A DNA stretch of 27,591 nucleotides from a bacterium. Its GTDB lineage: Bacteria > UBP6 > JAFGXH01. The stretch spans positions 1-27,591 of the forward strand of contig JAMOQH010000176.1 of the NCBI GenBank assembly GCA_027064085.1, written 5' to 3'. Both the position numbers and the translations under genes were made by a program. Shown here piece after piece: positions 16,355 to 24,774 of this stretch (the first letter of the stretch is position 1; every line of letters starts with the position of its first letter). The notes beneath the pieces were generated by a model that saw nothing but the letters and a program-made list of their open reading frames with translations, did no database searches and was not told the DNA's origin.

Positions 16355-18964
16355 ATGCTATTTAAAAACACTATAAAAATAAATTCAATTTACTTCATAA
16401 TATTGTTACTGTTTTCGATTTTAATAATTTCATGTGAATCCAAAACGCCATATAAATCAGGAAAAGCAAGTTTAAATGAAGCTTGTGAATATGATACAGA
16501 CTGTACAGAAAATAACTATTGTAATAAAAATTATAAAATATGCTCTAAAATAAATATAGATACCATACAACAATGCTCAAATGATAAAGAATGCTTTGAT
16601 GAACAAGAGAACTCTCTTTGTGAAGATAAAACTAAAGCTTGTAAATGCATTACCGGTAAGTGTAAAACATATAATCCTTGTGAAAATAATTCATGCCTTG
16701 TTTTTGCTTCAGAAAATAAAACAAAATGTAATATCACAAACACAAAACCATTTTATGACTGTACTTGTAGTGAAAATTATAATGACGATAATGGTAGTTG
16801 TAAATATAATTGTAATGAATTTGGAACAGTAAATTCTGATAATAATGGTTGTGATTGTATTGCAAAATATAAATTTGAAAATGGAAATTGTTTCTTTGAT
16901 TGTAGCAATATAGAAAACTCACACACAAATGATACAAACCAAGGCTGTGATTGCAATTTTGGCTATACTTTGATTGGTAATACCTGTACATATGATTGCT
17001 CTAGTATCCCAAACTCTCACCCCAATGATACAAATGATGATTGTATTTGTAATGAAAACTATTTTCCAAGTTCAAACTTTTGCTGTCAGGCAAATTCAAC
17101 TTACAATACAGAAGAACAAACTTGTAAATGTAACTTGGGTTTTCATGCCGATAATAATGGAGCATGTGTTGCCGATACAATATGCACAACTAATCCATGT
17201 ACACAAGAACATGAAATATGTATTGAAGACAGCAATGAAACAAATGGATACAAATGTGATTGTGATAACACTTATCACAGAAGCGGAAGTATTTGTTGTC
17301 CACAGTTTTACAGTAGTAACAACTTATCAGGAACAGCAGAAGCATGTATCCCGGATTATACATTTTGTACTAATGATAGCAACTGTACAAATGGAGAAAT
17401 TTGTACAATAAATAAAAAAGAAGACAAAATAATTACTTATTGTAAACCTCCTATAAACGAGGAAACCGCTAACAATGCATCTACTTACTGCCAAAAAGAT
17501 GAAGATTGTAAGTCAGGTACATGTATTAAATATGCCGATAATGATAACGATGAATCAAATGGATATGATGGTTACTGCGCTAAATTATGTGACATAATTC
17601 CAGAAACATCACCATGTGAAAATGTAAACTGTGGTAATGGTGGAACCTGCACCGTTAATGAAGAATATTATATTCCTCAATGTAATTGTCCTGTAGGTTA
17701 TAATGCAATGGGTACAAAATGCCAACAAATTGCCATAGGCCAAGGTAATATTTGTGGTGAAGCTCCAGAACTAATAATTAATTCTTCAGGAATCTATAAA
17801 ACATCAAATAAGGCTTCAGATGGATACTCTAATAACTATAATGCATCTTGTAGCCCTGCTCCAACAAACAATGAGTCAGTATTTAAGTTAGAATTGGATA
17901 CAAATTCTATTGTAGTTGTTAGAACTATATCAGAAATAGATACAATTATTTATTTAAGAAAAACTTGTAATGGAGAAGATATTGCATGTAGCGATGATAT
18001 AACTTCAACAATTTTTAGAAGCAAGATAGTAAAAACATTAAATAAAGGTAACTATTATTTATTTATAGATTCGATGACAGGTAATAGTGATGAAGACAGA
18101 GATATTATTTTTTCAGTAAAAATAATAGGAAATGATAAATGTTTAAAGGGAACAGATTGCCAATCTAAAGAAATTACAATAGACGGCACCACTAAAAATA
18201 TAAATATTTGTGAACCAAGAATGGATTCAAATAGTAATATAATTACAAAATGTTATAGTGATACCGATTGTAAACCAGGTAATATATGTAGTTATGACCC
18301 ATTTAATGATACAACAAGTAACAAAAGAACCTTAGGCTGTATTAATCCAATTACAAATTGTGCTCCTTCTTTTGAAGAAAATTATTCTAGTGGCGAATAT
18401 TGTTGCTCAAATCATTATACAGATGTAGAAGGAATTGATATCTGTAGTGCTTACTGTGAAACAACGCTAGATTGTCCTACAGCTTATTTCTGTAATTCTT
18501 TTACTGTTAAAGACCCTATATCTGCTGAAATTCAATATAATAGTGAATTTGATAATACAAATATTTGTGTAGAAAAGCCAAATACATGTAAAAATGATTA
18601 TGAATGTATTGATGCAGGCAAACCATTTTGTACGATTAAAGACAACCAAGATAATAGGTTATATTCTGTTTGCAGTAACAGAAATGGTTTTACTAAAAAT
18701 ATAGGAGCTAACTGTAATTCAGCAGGATACGCAAACTGCTATAATTATGCTTGCTTAATTGAAGGACAAGGTATAAACACAAATAATGGAAATACCCCTT
18801 ATTGTACAACTCCATGCGAGTTGGATAGTAATTGTCCAACTGGTTACAAGTGTCAAGAAAGCACACTTATTTATCCTGAAAATGATGACTTAAATAAAAC
18901 TTGTAAAAGAACCGTTGATAGTGGTTGCATTAGTTATAATATGAAAGTTTGTGTAAAAGAATAA
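16355..18964 (+). CDS. Large Cys-rich lipoprotein with EGF-like units and a PPC-like domain
   Basis: 869 residues from the ATG at 16355, which has GGGGA just upstream; a frame from 16337 lacks an SD. Lipobox I-I-S-C gives lipidated Cys27. Residues 40-100 contain two C-x4-DC-type units like those of the divergent neighbour. Residues 150-245 hold three related Cys modules, two with the phrase N-[ST]-H-x-NDTN. A canonical EGF-like module is at about 421-456 (CENVNCGNGGTCTV...QCNCPVGYNAMGTKC). About 464-585 resembles a pre-peptidase C-terminal (PPC) beta-sandwich (CGEAPELIINSSGIY ... FKLELDTNSIVVVRT ... YYLFIDSMTGN). The C-terminal third returns to CxxDxDC modules (CYSDTDCKPGNIC, CELDSNCPTGYKC). 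It is probably a cell-surface adhesion or ligand-binding protein; no catalytic motif is visible. Confidence 0.82.
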   Translation: MLFKNTIKINSIYFIILLLFSILIISCESKTPYKSGKASLNEACEYDTDCTENNYCNKNYKICSKINIDTIQQCSNDKECFDEQENSLCEDKTKACKCITGKCKTYNPCENNSCLVFASENKTKCNITNTKPFYDCTCSENYNDDNGSCKYNCNEFGTVNSDNNGCDCIAKYKFENGNCFFDCSNIENSHTNDTNQGCDCNFGYTLIGNTCTYDCSSIPNSHPNDTNDDCICNENYFPSSNFCCQANSTYNTEEQTCKCNLGFHADNNGACVADTICTTNPCTQEHEICIEDSNETNGYKCDCDNTYHRSGSICCPQFYSSNNLSGTAEACIPDYTFCTNDSNCTNGEICTINKKEDKIITYCKPPINEETANNASTYCQKDEDCKSGTCIKYADNDNDESNGYDGYCAKLCDIIPETSPCENVNCGNGGTCTVNEEYYIPQCNCPVGYNAMGTKCQQIAIGQGNICGEAPELIINSSGIYKTSNKASDGYSNNYNASCSPAPTNNESVFKLELDTNSIVVVRTISEIDTIIYLRKTCNGEDIACSDDITSTIFRSKIVKTLNKGNYYLFIDSMTGNSDEDRDIIFSVKIIGNDKCLKGTDCQSKEITIDGTTKNINICEPRMDSNSNIITKCYSDTDCKPGNICSYDPFNDTTSNKRTLGCINPITNCAPSFEENYSSGEYCCSNHYTDVEGIDICSAYCETTLDCPTAYFCNSFTVKDPISAEIQYNSEFDNTNICVEKPNTCKNDYECIDAGKPFCTIKDNQDNRLYSVCSNRNGFTKNIGANCNSAGYANCYNYACLIEGQGINTNNGNTPYCTTPCELDSNCPTGYKCQESTLIYPENDDLNKTCKRTVDSGCISYNMKVCVKE

Positions 18965-18975
18965 AGGAGTAAAAA

Positions 18976-19029
18976 ATGCATATAAAAAAAATTATTTATA
19001 TATGCCATATCAATCAAGGCTTCATGTAA
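18976..19029 (+). CDS. Possible 17-codon small ORF after the Cys-rich lipoprotein
   Basis: ATG at 18976 with a strong Shine-Dalgarno AAAGGAG (overlapping the previous stop codon) 6 nt upstream; it codes MHIKKIIYICHINQGFM and stops with TAA at 19027. The good SD is the only support: codon content is uninformative and the region may instead be untranslated 3' sequence. Confidence 0.25.
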   Translation: MHIKKIIYICHINQGFM

Positions 19030-19034
19030 TCTTG

Positions 19035-19064
19035 TTGTTTTTAAAATTCAAAAAATGTTAAAAT
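19035..19064 (+). promoter_or_regulatory. Probable promoter for kamA
   Basis: TTGTTT at 19035-19040, 18-bp spacer, TAAAAT at 19059-19064 with TGT before it (extended -10). Transcription would begin near 19071 and leave a leader of about 96 nt. Confidence 0.45.
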
Positions 19065-19085
19065 TAAGACATTAGGCTTAATTTT

Positions 19086-19161
19086 GGGCGTAAAACACTG
19101 TAAGGAGAGGCATTTGAGCCTTTTATAGCTAGTGGTTGAAGCCCCTTTAATAATAGAGGAG
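19086..19161 (+). promoter_or_regulatory. Structured kamA leader, riboswitch-like or transposon-end remnant
   Basis: Nested helices can form: GGGC (19086-19089) with GCCC (19141-19144); AACACT (19094-19099) with AGTGGTT (19131-19137, one bulge); GAGGC (19107-19111) with GCCTT (19118-19122). Alternatively CCCCTTT (19142-19148) can pair with AGAGGAG (19155-19161), six of seven positions counting one T-G wobble, and this second arm is the kamA Shine-Dalgarno. The outer helix and the SD-blocking hairpin share GCCC, so they exclude each other. The sequence does not match the lysine riboswitch or another class I know. It is more G+C-rich than the surrounding intergenic DNA. Confidence 0.4.
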
Positions 19162-19166
19162 AAAAA

Positions 19167-20402
19167 ATGAGTATAAATATAAAAGAAACATATTATAAAG
19201 ACATCACAGATGAACAATGGAATGATTATAAATGGCAATTTAAAAATAGAGTAAAAACACTCAAAGAACTTGAACAGATTATTCCACTGACAGAAGAAGA
19301 AAAAGAAGGAATAAAAAAGAGTTTTAAAGATTTTAAAATGGCAATAACTCCACATTATCTCTCACTAATTAACACTGCAAACCCAATGGACCCCATAAAA
19401 CTACAATCAGTTCCTCAAGATAAAGAATTTTACACAGGCCCCTTTGACCTTGACGACCCTCTTGGAGAAGACCATGATATGCCTGTACCTAATTTAGTAC
19501 ACAGATACCCCGACAGAGTATTATTTTTAATTACAGACCAATGCTCTATGTATTGTAGATTTTGTACGAGAAAAAGAATAGTATCAGATGGAAGCCATCA
19601 GGTAGATAAAACTATTTTATCACAAGTAGTAGAATATCTTCATGCTCACAAAGAAGTAAGAGATGTTATTATTTCAGGTGGTGACCCTTTATTTATGGAA
19701 GATGAAAAAATTGAAGAAGTATTAAAAGCATTAAGAGAAGTTCCACATATTGAAATAATAAGGATTGGAAGTAGAATGCCAGTTGTTTGCCCTCAAAGAA
19801 TTACAGATGATTTTGTAAATATGGCCAAAAAATATCACCCCGTTTATTTCAATACACACTTTAATCATCCTTTTGAACTTGAAAAAGATGCGGAAATAGC
19901 ACTTGCAAAACTTGCAGACAATGGTTTTGTTATTGGAAATCAATCTGTTTTACTTAAAAATATTAATTCTGATACAGTAATAATGAAAGCATTAATGCAC
20001 AAATTGCTAAAAAACAGAGTTAGACCATATTATATTTATCAGTGCGACTTAACAAGTGGAATAGAACATTTCAGAGCACCTGTTTCCAAAGGAATTGAAA
20101 TAATGGAAGAACTAAGAGGACATACTTCAGGTCTCGCTGTTCCTGTTTTTGTTATTGATGCTCCTAACGGAGGCGGTAAAGTACCAATTCAACCTAATTA
20201 TCTCCTTACCCAATCTCCTGACAAGGTAATAATCAGAAATTATGAAGGAATGGTGTCAACATACATAGAACCAGAAGACAGAAATTGCAAATGCTCAACT
20301 TCAGCTCAATTTCAAGACCCAAGTAAAAAGTCTAATGTAGGTGTTGCAAACTTATTAAACGGCGAACATATGAGTTTATATCCTCATTACACTGATAAGT
20401 AA
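19167..20402 (+). CDS. kamA: Lysine 2,3-aminomutase (radical SAM)
   Basis: 411 residues, close to the 416 of the clostridial enzyme. The radical-SAM cluster motif CSMYCRFC has Cys126, Cys130 and Cys133. The SAM region GGDPL is at 171-175. Both Asp residues that hold the substrate lysine in the Clostridium subterminale enzyme are present (Asp294 in YQCDLTSG, Asp331 in VIDAPNGGGK), as is the PLP-binding Lys338; all are shifted by one from the clostridial numbering. This supports lysine rather than glutamate as substrate and separates it from the shorter EpmB. It converts L-lysine to L-beta-lysine, used in lysine fermentation or as the osmolyte N-acetyl-beta-lysine. No acetyltransferase (ablB) or other lysine-degradation gene is adjacent. 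SD GAGGAG with 5-nt spacing. Confidence 0.93.
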   Translation: MSINIKETYYKDITDEQWNDYKWQFKNRVKTLKELEQIIPLTEEEKEGIKKSFKDFKMAITPHYLSLINTANPMDPIKLQSVPQDKEFYTGPFDLDDPLGEDHDMPVPNLVHRYPDRVLFLITDQCSMYCRFCTRKRIVSDGSHQVDKTILSQVVEYLHAHKEVRDVIISGGDPLFMEDEKIEEVLKALREVPHIEIIRIGSRMPVVCPQRITDDFVNMAKKYHPVYFNTHFNHPFELEKDAEIALAKLADNGFVIGNQSVLLKNINSDTVIMKALMHKLLKNRVRPYYIYQCDLTSGIEHFRAPVSKGIEIMEELRGHTSGLAVPVFVIDAPNGGGKVPIQPNYLLTQSPDKVIIRNYEGMVSTYIEPEDRNCKCSTSAQFQDPSKKSNVGVANLLNGEHMSLYPHYTDK

Positions 20403-20424
20403 TATTTTTTATTATCAAAACTCC

Positions 20425-20451
20425 AAATTATTAACCACTTATGAATAATTT
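20425..20451. terminator. Possible bidirectional terminator between kamA and purB
   Basis: Perfect 8-bp inverted repeat AAATTATT (20425-20432) / AATAATTT (20444-20451) with an 11-nt loop, in the 47-bp gap between two converging genes; it overlaps the last bases of purB. The stem is all A/T, so it is weak. Confidence 0.4.
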
Positions 20452-21820
20452 AGTCATTGAAAAACTTAAAATAAATATCTACTAATTCAGAAGCTTTACC
20501 TATATAATGCTTAGGATTAAGTGCTTTCATTTTATTTTTAACTTCACTTGGAATATTTTCTAATTTATCTATAAATTTAATTAAATCATTTTTTGATACT
20601 TTTTTTCCTCTAGTTAATTCTTTTAACTTTTCATAAGGCGAATCTTCTTTGTAAACTCTCATTATCATCTGAAAAGGCTCAGCAAGAAGTTCATAATTGT
20701 TTTCTAAATCACTATTAATTATTTCTTCATTTAATTCAAGTTTATTTAAACCTTTTAAGCTACTATTTATTGAAATTACTAAATAGCTAAAAACTAAACC
20801 TAAATTTCTTAAAACAGTACTATCACTTAAATCTCTTTGAAATCTAGAATTTAATAATTTAACAGATAAATGCTCCATTAAAGAAATTGCCATTCCTAAA
20901 TTACCCTCTGAATTTTCAAAATCAATAGGATTAACTTTATGAGGCATAGTTGAGCTACCAACTTCTCCTTTTTTTGTTTTTTGCTTAAAATAACCAAAAC
21001 TAATATATCCCCACATATCTCTATCTAAGTCTATCATTATTGCTGAAATTCTTATCAAAGAATGCATAATCTCAGAAATATAACTATTAGGATTTATCTG
21101 CGTTGTAAAAAAAATAGGTTTTAATTTTAAATACTCAGAAATAAATTTTTGACTAGCATTTATCCAGTTAATATGAGGAAAAACAAAACTATGTGCATTA
21201 TAATTTCCTGTAGCTCCATTTAATTTCGCCTCAACATCAATTTTGGATAAATTAGTTAATTCTTTTTTTATTCTCCATGCAAAATTTATAAACTCTTTAC
21301 CCACAGTTGTTGGAGAAGCAGGTTGTCCATGTGTTTTTGACATCATTGGAGTTTTTTTATATTTTTTAGCAAGTTCTTCTAATTTATTAAGAAAATTTCT
21401 TAATAAATCCATAATAATAAAACTACCCTCTTTAAGCATTAGAGCATAAGCCGTATTATTGATATCTTCACTTGTTAGTGCAAAATGCACCCATTCTTTA
21501 AATTTTAATAAATTATTATTTTCCAATTGCTCTTTTATAAAATACTCAACAGCCTTTACATCATGATTTGTTATATTTTCAATTTCTTTAACTTTTACTG
21601 CAGAATCAAGATTAAAATCATCTTTAATTTTATTAATTTTATTAATTTCTAAGTCAGTAATGGTTTCTAATTGTAATTCTTTTAAAATAAACTTTAACCA
21701 CTCAATTTCAACTATCACTCTATGCTTAATTAGGCCATATTCTGAAAATATATTTTGAAAGAGCTTTGTTTTGCTTGCATACCTTCCATCAACAACAGAT
21801 ATTGCTTTTAATTGATTCAT
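20450..21820 (-). CDS. purB: Adenylosuccinate lyase
   Basis: 456 residues, the normal length. The start MNQLKAISVVDGRYASKTKLF and IFSEYGLIKHRVIVEIEWL are the N-terminus of the E. coli-type PurB. SKTHGQPASPTTVGKE is the conserved active-site His region, and the fumarase/aspartase signature GSSTMPHKVNPIDFEN is intact. The enzyme acts twice in purine synthesis: SAICAR to AICAR, and adenylosuccinate to AMP, releasing fumarate each time. SD GAGGT lies upstream of the ATG. It is a single gene here and not clustered with other pur genes. Confidence 0.95.
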   Translation of the reverse strand: MNQLKAISVVDGRYASKTKLFQNIFSEYGLIKHRVIVEIEWLKFILKELQLETITDLEINKINKIKDDFNLDSAVKVKEIENITNHDVKAVEYFIKEQLENNNLLKFKEWVHFALTSEDINNTAYALMLKEGSFIIMDLLRNFLNKLEELAKKYKKTPMMSKTHGQPASPTTVGKEFINFAWRIKKELTNLSKIDVEAKLNGATGNYNAHSFVFPHINWINASQKFISEYLKLKPIFFTTQINPNSYISEIMHSLIRISAIMIDLDRDMWGYISFGYFKQKTKKGEVGSSTMPHKVNPIDFENSEGNLGMAISLMEHLSVKLLNSRFQRDLSDSTVLRNLGLVFSYLVISINSSLKGLNKLELNEEIINSDLENNYELLAEPFQMIMRVYKEDSPYEKLKELTRGKKVSKNDLIKFIDKLENIPSEVKNKMKALNPKHYIGKASELVDIYFKFFND

Positions 21821-21849
21821 AAAACCTCAAAATAAAACTTACTAACTTT

Positions 21850-21878
21850 CTTATACTTTAAATATAGGAATTTATCAA
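21850..21878 (-). promoter_or_regulatory. Sigma-70 promoter for purB
   Basis: On the minus strand TTGATA (21878-21873), 17-bp spacer, TATAAG (21855-21850), about 30 bp upstream of the ATG. No obvious PurR-like operator is seen. Confidence 0.7.
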
Positions 21879-21984
21879 GCTATGCTCATAATTAAAAGTC
21901 ACGATATTTTTATTTTCTTGTCTTATCGTAGCAAATATGATAACTATAAAACATTAGATTTATAAAGAATTTTATAAGGGAAAT

Positions 21985-23355
21985 ATGCATAATTTTAATA
22001 TAGAAATTTTACTCTTAACAATTTTAAGCTTAGTTGTTCTTTCAGATGCTATAGCTACAAAATTAAAAATACCATCAGTTTTTTTACTTTTAATAGGCTC
22101 TTATGTTGTTTATACACATTTTAAAATATTAGTACCTATAGACTTAAAACACAACTTTGATGAAGTAATTATATTTGCAATACCTCTTGTTTTTATGGGG
22201 GATAGTTTACATTTAAAATTTAAAGATTTAAAAAAACATGGTTGGGGAATCTTTTACCTTGCAGTTATATCTGTAGCTATTTCTATTACTATAGGCGCAA
22301 GTTTATCACTTTTCAACTTATTTAGTGGCCTTAGTTTAGGAGCTTATGTTTCTTTGTTTGCAATAAATATGGCAACAGATGCGGTAAGTGTTCAATCAGT
22401 ACTATCCCGTTTTGATGGTATTAACCATGATGTAAAAGTACTAATTGAAGGCGAATCACTTGGTAATGATGCTACGGCAGTAATAGCTTTCTTTTTTGTT
22501 GGAATGCCTTGGATGCTTAGTGGTAAAATAAATGTATTAACTACTTCTTTAAATGCAATAAAAGTGTTTAGTTTAAGTATATTAATAGGTATAATAATAG
22601 GTTTTGTATTTTATATGCTAATGAAATTATTTAGTGACAAAAGAGGTGAATTTTTTGCATTTATTATTCAGGCATATTTAGCTTATGTTATAGCTGAAAA
22701 GTTGCATATAAGTGGTATTTTAACATTGATTACTGCTATTGTAGCATCTAAAGCTTGGATAGAACTAGATTTTATTATGTTTGAACAAAAAAATAAAAAA
22801 AATGGAGAAAAAGAAGAAGAAAACGAGTTAATAAAGGACATTGTTGAAGATATACAAAATTCAGATGTAGAAACAAAAACGAAAATTAAACTTAGACATA
22901 GATTGAGATTATATCATATACATGCAACAAGTCCCGAAAGACTAGACTATATATACGATATGGCAAGAGAATTTGGCTATATTGCAACTGTTTTAATTTT
23001 CTTTGTTTTAGCAGAAATGCTTGATTTTCAAAAATTATGGAATTATAAAGTAGAAATTATTACTATGTTTTTTGTTACAACATTAATTAGAGCATTATCA
23101 ACAGCTCAATTTGCATTTATTGCTCATAAATTTAAAGCAATTAAACCTGTTGGAGTTGAAGCTTGGTTTATTTTAACTTTTAGTGGAATGAAAGGAGCAT
23201 TGTCAATTATTTTAGTACATATGATTCCTTCTACATTTAAATACAAAGAACTTTTTGAAGCCGTAACTGTGGGCGTTGTAAGTTTGTCTATATTTGTTTA
23301 TGGTATAACTCTCTGGAGTTATTTTACTTATAAAAATTTTAAAAATAAAAAATAA
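21985..23355 (+). CDS. CPA1/NhaP-type sodium (potassium)/proton antiporter
   Basis: 456 residues with about 12 hydrophobic segments. The conserved ATDAVSVQSVL (130-140, functional Asp132) and EGESLGNDATAVIAFFF (155-171, Asn161-Asp162 pair) are the ion-binding motifs of the CPA1 family; the ND pair is the typical electroneutral form. A charged cytosolic loop occupies about 265-315 (KKNGEKEEENELIKDIVEDIQ) between the last helices and is longer than in many relatives. The final helices include TFSGMKGALSIILVHMIPS, equivalent to the family's G-x-[RK]-GA-x-S motif. It would exchange cytosolic Na+ or K+ for protons at the inner membrane. The SD is AAGGGAAAT. It is a single transcription unit between converging and diverging neighbours. 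Confidence 0.9.
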   Translation: MHNFNIEILLLTILSLVVLSDAIATKLKIPSVFLLLIGSYVVYTHFKILVPIDLKHNFDEVIIFAIPLVFMGDSLHLKFKDLKKHGWGIFYLAVISVAISITIGASLSLFNLFSGLSLGAYVSLFAINMATDAVSVQSVLSRFDGINHDVKVLIEGESLGNDATAVIAFFFVGMPWMLSGKINVLTTSLNAIKVFSLSILIGIIIGFVFYMLMKLFSDKRGEFFAFIIQAYLAYVIAEKLHISGILTLITAIVASKAWIELDFIMFEQKNKKNGEKEEENELIKDIVEDIQNSDVETKTKIKLRHRLRLYHIHATSPERLDYIYDMAREFGYIATVLIFFVLAEMLDFQKLWNYKVEIITMFFVTTLIRALSTAQFAFIAHKFKAIKPVGVEAWFILTFSGMKGALSIILVHMIPSTFKYKELFEAVTVGVVSLSIFVYGITLWSYFTYKNFKNKK

Positions 23356-23379
23356 TTTTACAGATTCTAGCTGTAAAAT
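23355..23379 (-). terminator. Hairpin terminator between antiporter and NtrC-type regulator
   Basis: Perfect 9-bp inverted repeat ATTTTACAG (23355-23363) / CTGTAAAAT (23371-23379) with a 7-nt loop. Read on the minus strand it is followed by TTATTTTTTATTTTT, so it is a good rho-independent terminator for the regulator operon; on the plus strand no U-tract follows. Confidence 0.7.
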
Positions 23380-23436
23380 CCTTGTAATAAACAGTGTTTG
23401 TTGAGCGAAGTCGAAATCACAGGTTATGAAAAGGCC

Positions 23437-24774
23437 TTAAATCTTTCTATAAATACTTCTTAATGAAATATCTAGAATTTTAGCAGCAAGTGCTTTATCC
23501 CCATTTGTAAAATCTAATGTTTTCTTTATAACAGATTCTTCTACTTCTTGAAGAGTTGTTGTCCCTATCTTTATTTTAATTATATCTTTTTCTTCTTTTT
23601 TAATATTGGTAATATTTGAAGGCAAAGAGCTCTTTTTTATTACACTTTGATTATATACGACTAATCTCTCTAACATATTTTCAAGCTCTCTAACATTTCC
23701 TGGCCATAAATAGTTTTCTAGTAACTCCATTGCCTCATCTTCAATTTCCATTTTATTTCTATTATACTTTACAGAATATATATCTAAAAAATACTTTGCA
23801 AGTATAGAAATGTCCTCTTTTCTTTCTCTTAATGGAGGTAAATAAATAGGAATCACATTTAGTCTATAATATAAATCTTCTCTAAACTTACCCTCTTTTA
23901 TTAAGCTTGCTAAATCTTTATTTGTTGCAACAATAATTCTAGCATTAACTTTTAGAGGAGTTGTACTTCCAATAGGAATAACCTCTCCTTCTTGTATAAA
24001 TCTAAGTATTTTAACTTGCAAGTTAATGGAAAGCTCCCCTATCTCATCTAAAAATAAAGTTCCATTATTAGCAGCTTCTAGATATCCTATTTTATCTCTT
24101 ATTGCACCAGTAAAAGAACCTTTCTTATAACCAAATAATTCTGCTTCAATTAAAGATTCAGGTAAAGATGAAACATTTACAGCAATAAATTTTTTATCAC
24201 TACGATTTGATGCTTCATGTATATATTTTGCAATAACCTCTTTACCTGTACCACTTTCTCCAGAAATCATAACTGTTGAATCAGTTTTAGCAATAATATT
24301 TTTAATATCTAAAATTATATTTTTAAATACTTTTGACTGCCCTATTATTTTTTGAGAACTAACAATACTTAGTTTAGCTTTTAAAACTGTATTTTCTTGA
24401 ATTAAAGCTCTTTTTTCAAATGCCTTTTCAACCGCCTTAACAACAACTGTTTTATTTAAAGGTTTAACAATAAAATCACTAGCACCTTCTTTTAATGCTA
24501 AAATAGCTTTTTCCATAGTTCCATAAGCAGTTACCATTATAACAATTATAGATTCATCAATAGATTTAATTATTTTTAATAATTCAAATCCATCAATATC
24601 CGGCATCATGAAATCAGTCAAAACTAAGTCTATTTTATGTTCTTTTAAAATTGGCAAGGCTTCTTTACCGCTTTTAGCAGTAAAAACATTTAATTTTTTC
24701 TTTTTAAATATAAAATTTAAAGAAACAACAGTACTTTCATCATCATCAACAATTAAAATTGTTCTATTCTCCAT
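23437..24774 (-). CDS. NtrC-family sigma-54-dependent response regulator
   Basis: 445 residues from the ATG at 24774 (an in-frame ATG at 24789 is possible; neither has a strong SD). The receiver domain has acidic pair DDDE and phospho-acceptor Asp54 (LVLTDFMMPDIDGFE). The AAA+ domain spans about 143-375: Walker A GESGTGKE, the sigma-54 contact loop GSFTGA at 219-224 (Ser for the usual Ala), Walker B GTLFLDEIGE, then RFREDLYYRLNV-type text (KFREDLYYRLNVIPIYLPPLRER) and WPGNVRELEN. The C-terminus is a Fis-type helix-turn-helix (ALAAKILDISLRSIYRKI) and stops directly after the recognition helix. Phosphorylated by a sensor kinase, it would open sigma-54 promoters by ATP hydrolysis. Its first codons overlap the small lipoprotein gene, so it is the last gene of an envelope operon; no sensor kinase is adjacent. 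Confidence 0.92.
   Translation of the reverse strand: MENRTILIVDDDESTVVSLNFIFKKKKLNVFTAKSGKEALPILKEHKIDLVLTDFMMPDIDGFELLKIIKSIDESIIVIMVTAYGTMEKAILALKEGASDFIVKPLNKTVVVKAVEKAFEKRALIQENTVLKAKLSIVSSQKIIGQSKVFKNIILDIKNIIAKTDSTVMISGESGTGKEVIAKYIHEASNRSDKKFIAVNVSSLPESLIEAELFGYKKGSFTGAIRDKIGYLEAANNGTLFLDEIGELSINLQVKILRFIQEGEVIPIGSTTPLKVNARIIVATNKDLASLIKEGKFREDLYYRLNVIPIYLPPLRERKEDISILAKYFLDIYSVKYNRNKMEIEDEAMELLENYLWPGNVRELENMLERLVVYNQSVIKKSSLPSNITNIKKEEKDIIKIKIGTTTLQEVEESVIKKTLDFTNGDKALAAKILDISLRSIYRKI

Noticed and set aside
16531-17411. Several frames of 60-145 codons on both strands within the large Cys-rich gene
   Set aside because: Shadows of the 869-residue gene, which has promoter, SD, signal peptide and Cys modules.
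18976-19009. Hairpin GCATATA/TATATGC as a terminator of the Cys-rich gene
   Set aside because: Seven A/T-rich pairs with no U-tract after it; too weak to call.
19065-19166. Known lysine riboswitch upstream of kamA
   Set aside because: The leader is about half the length of a lysine riboswitch and lacks its conserved core sequences.
19041-19355. Minus-strand frame of 104 codons over the start of kamA and its leader
   Set aside because: Overlaps the conserved kamA N-terminus; no SD and no recognisable protein.
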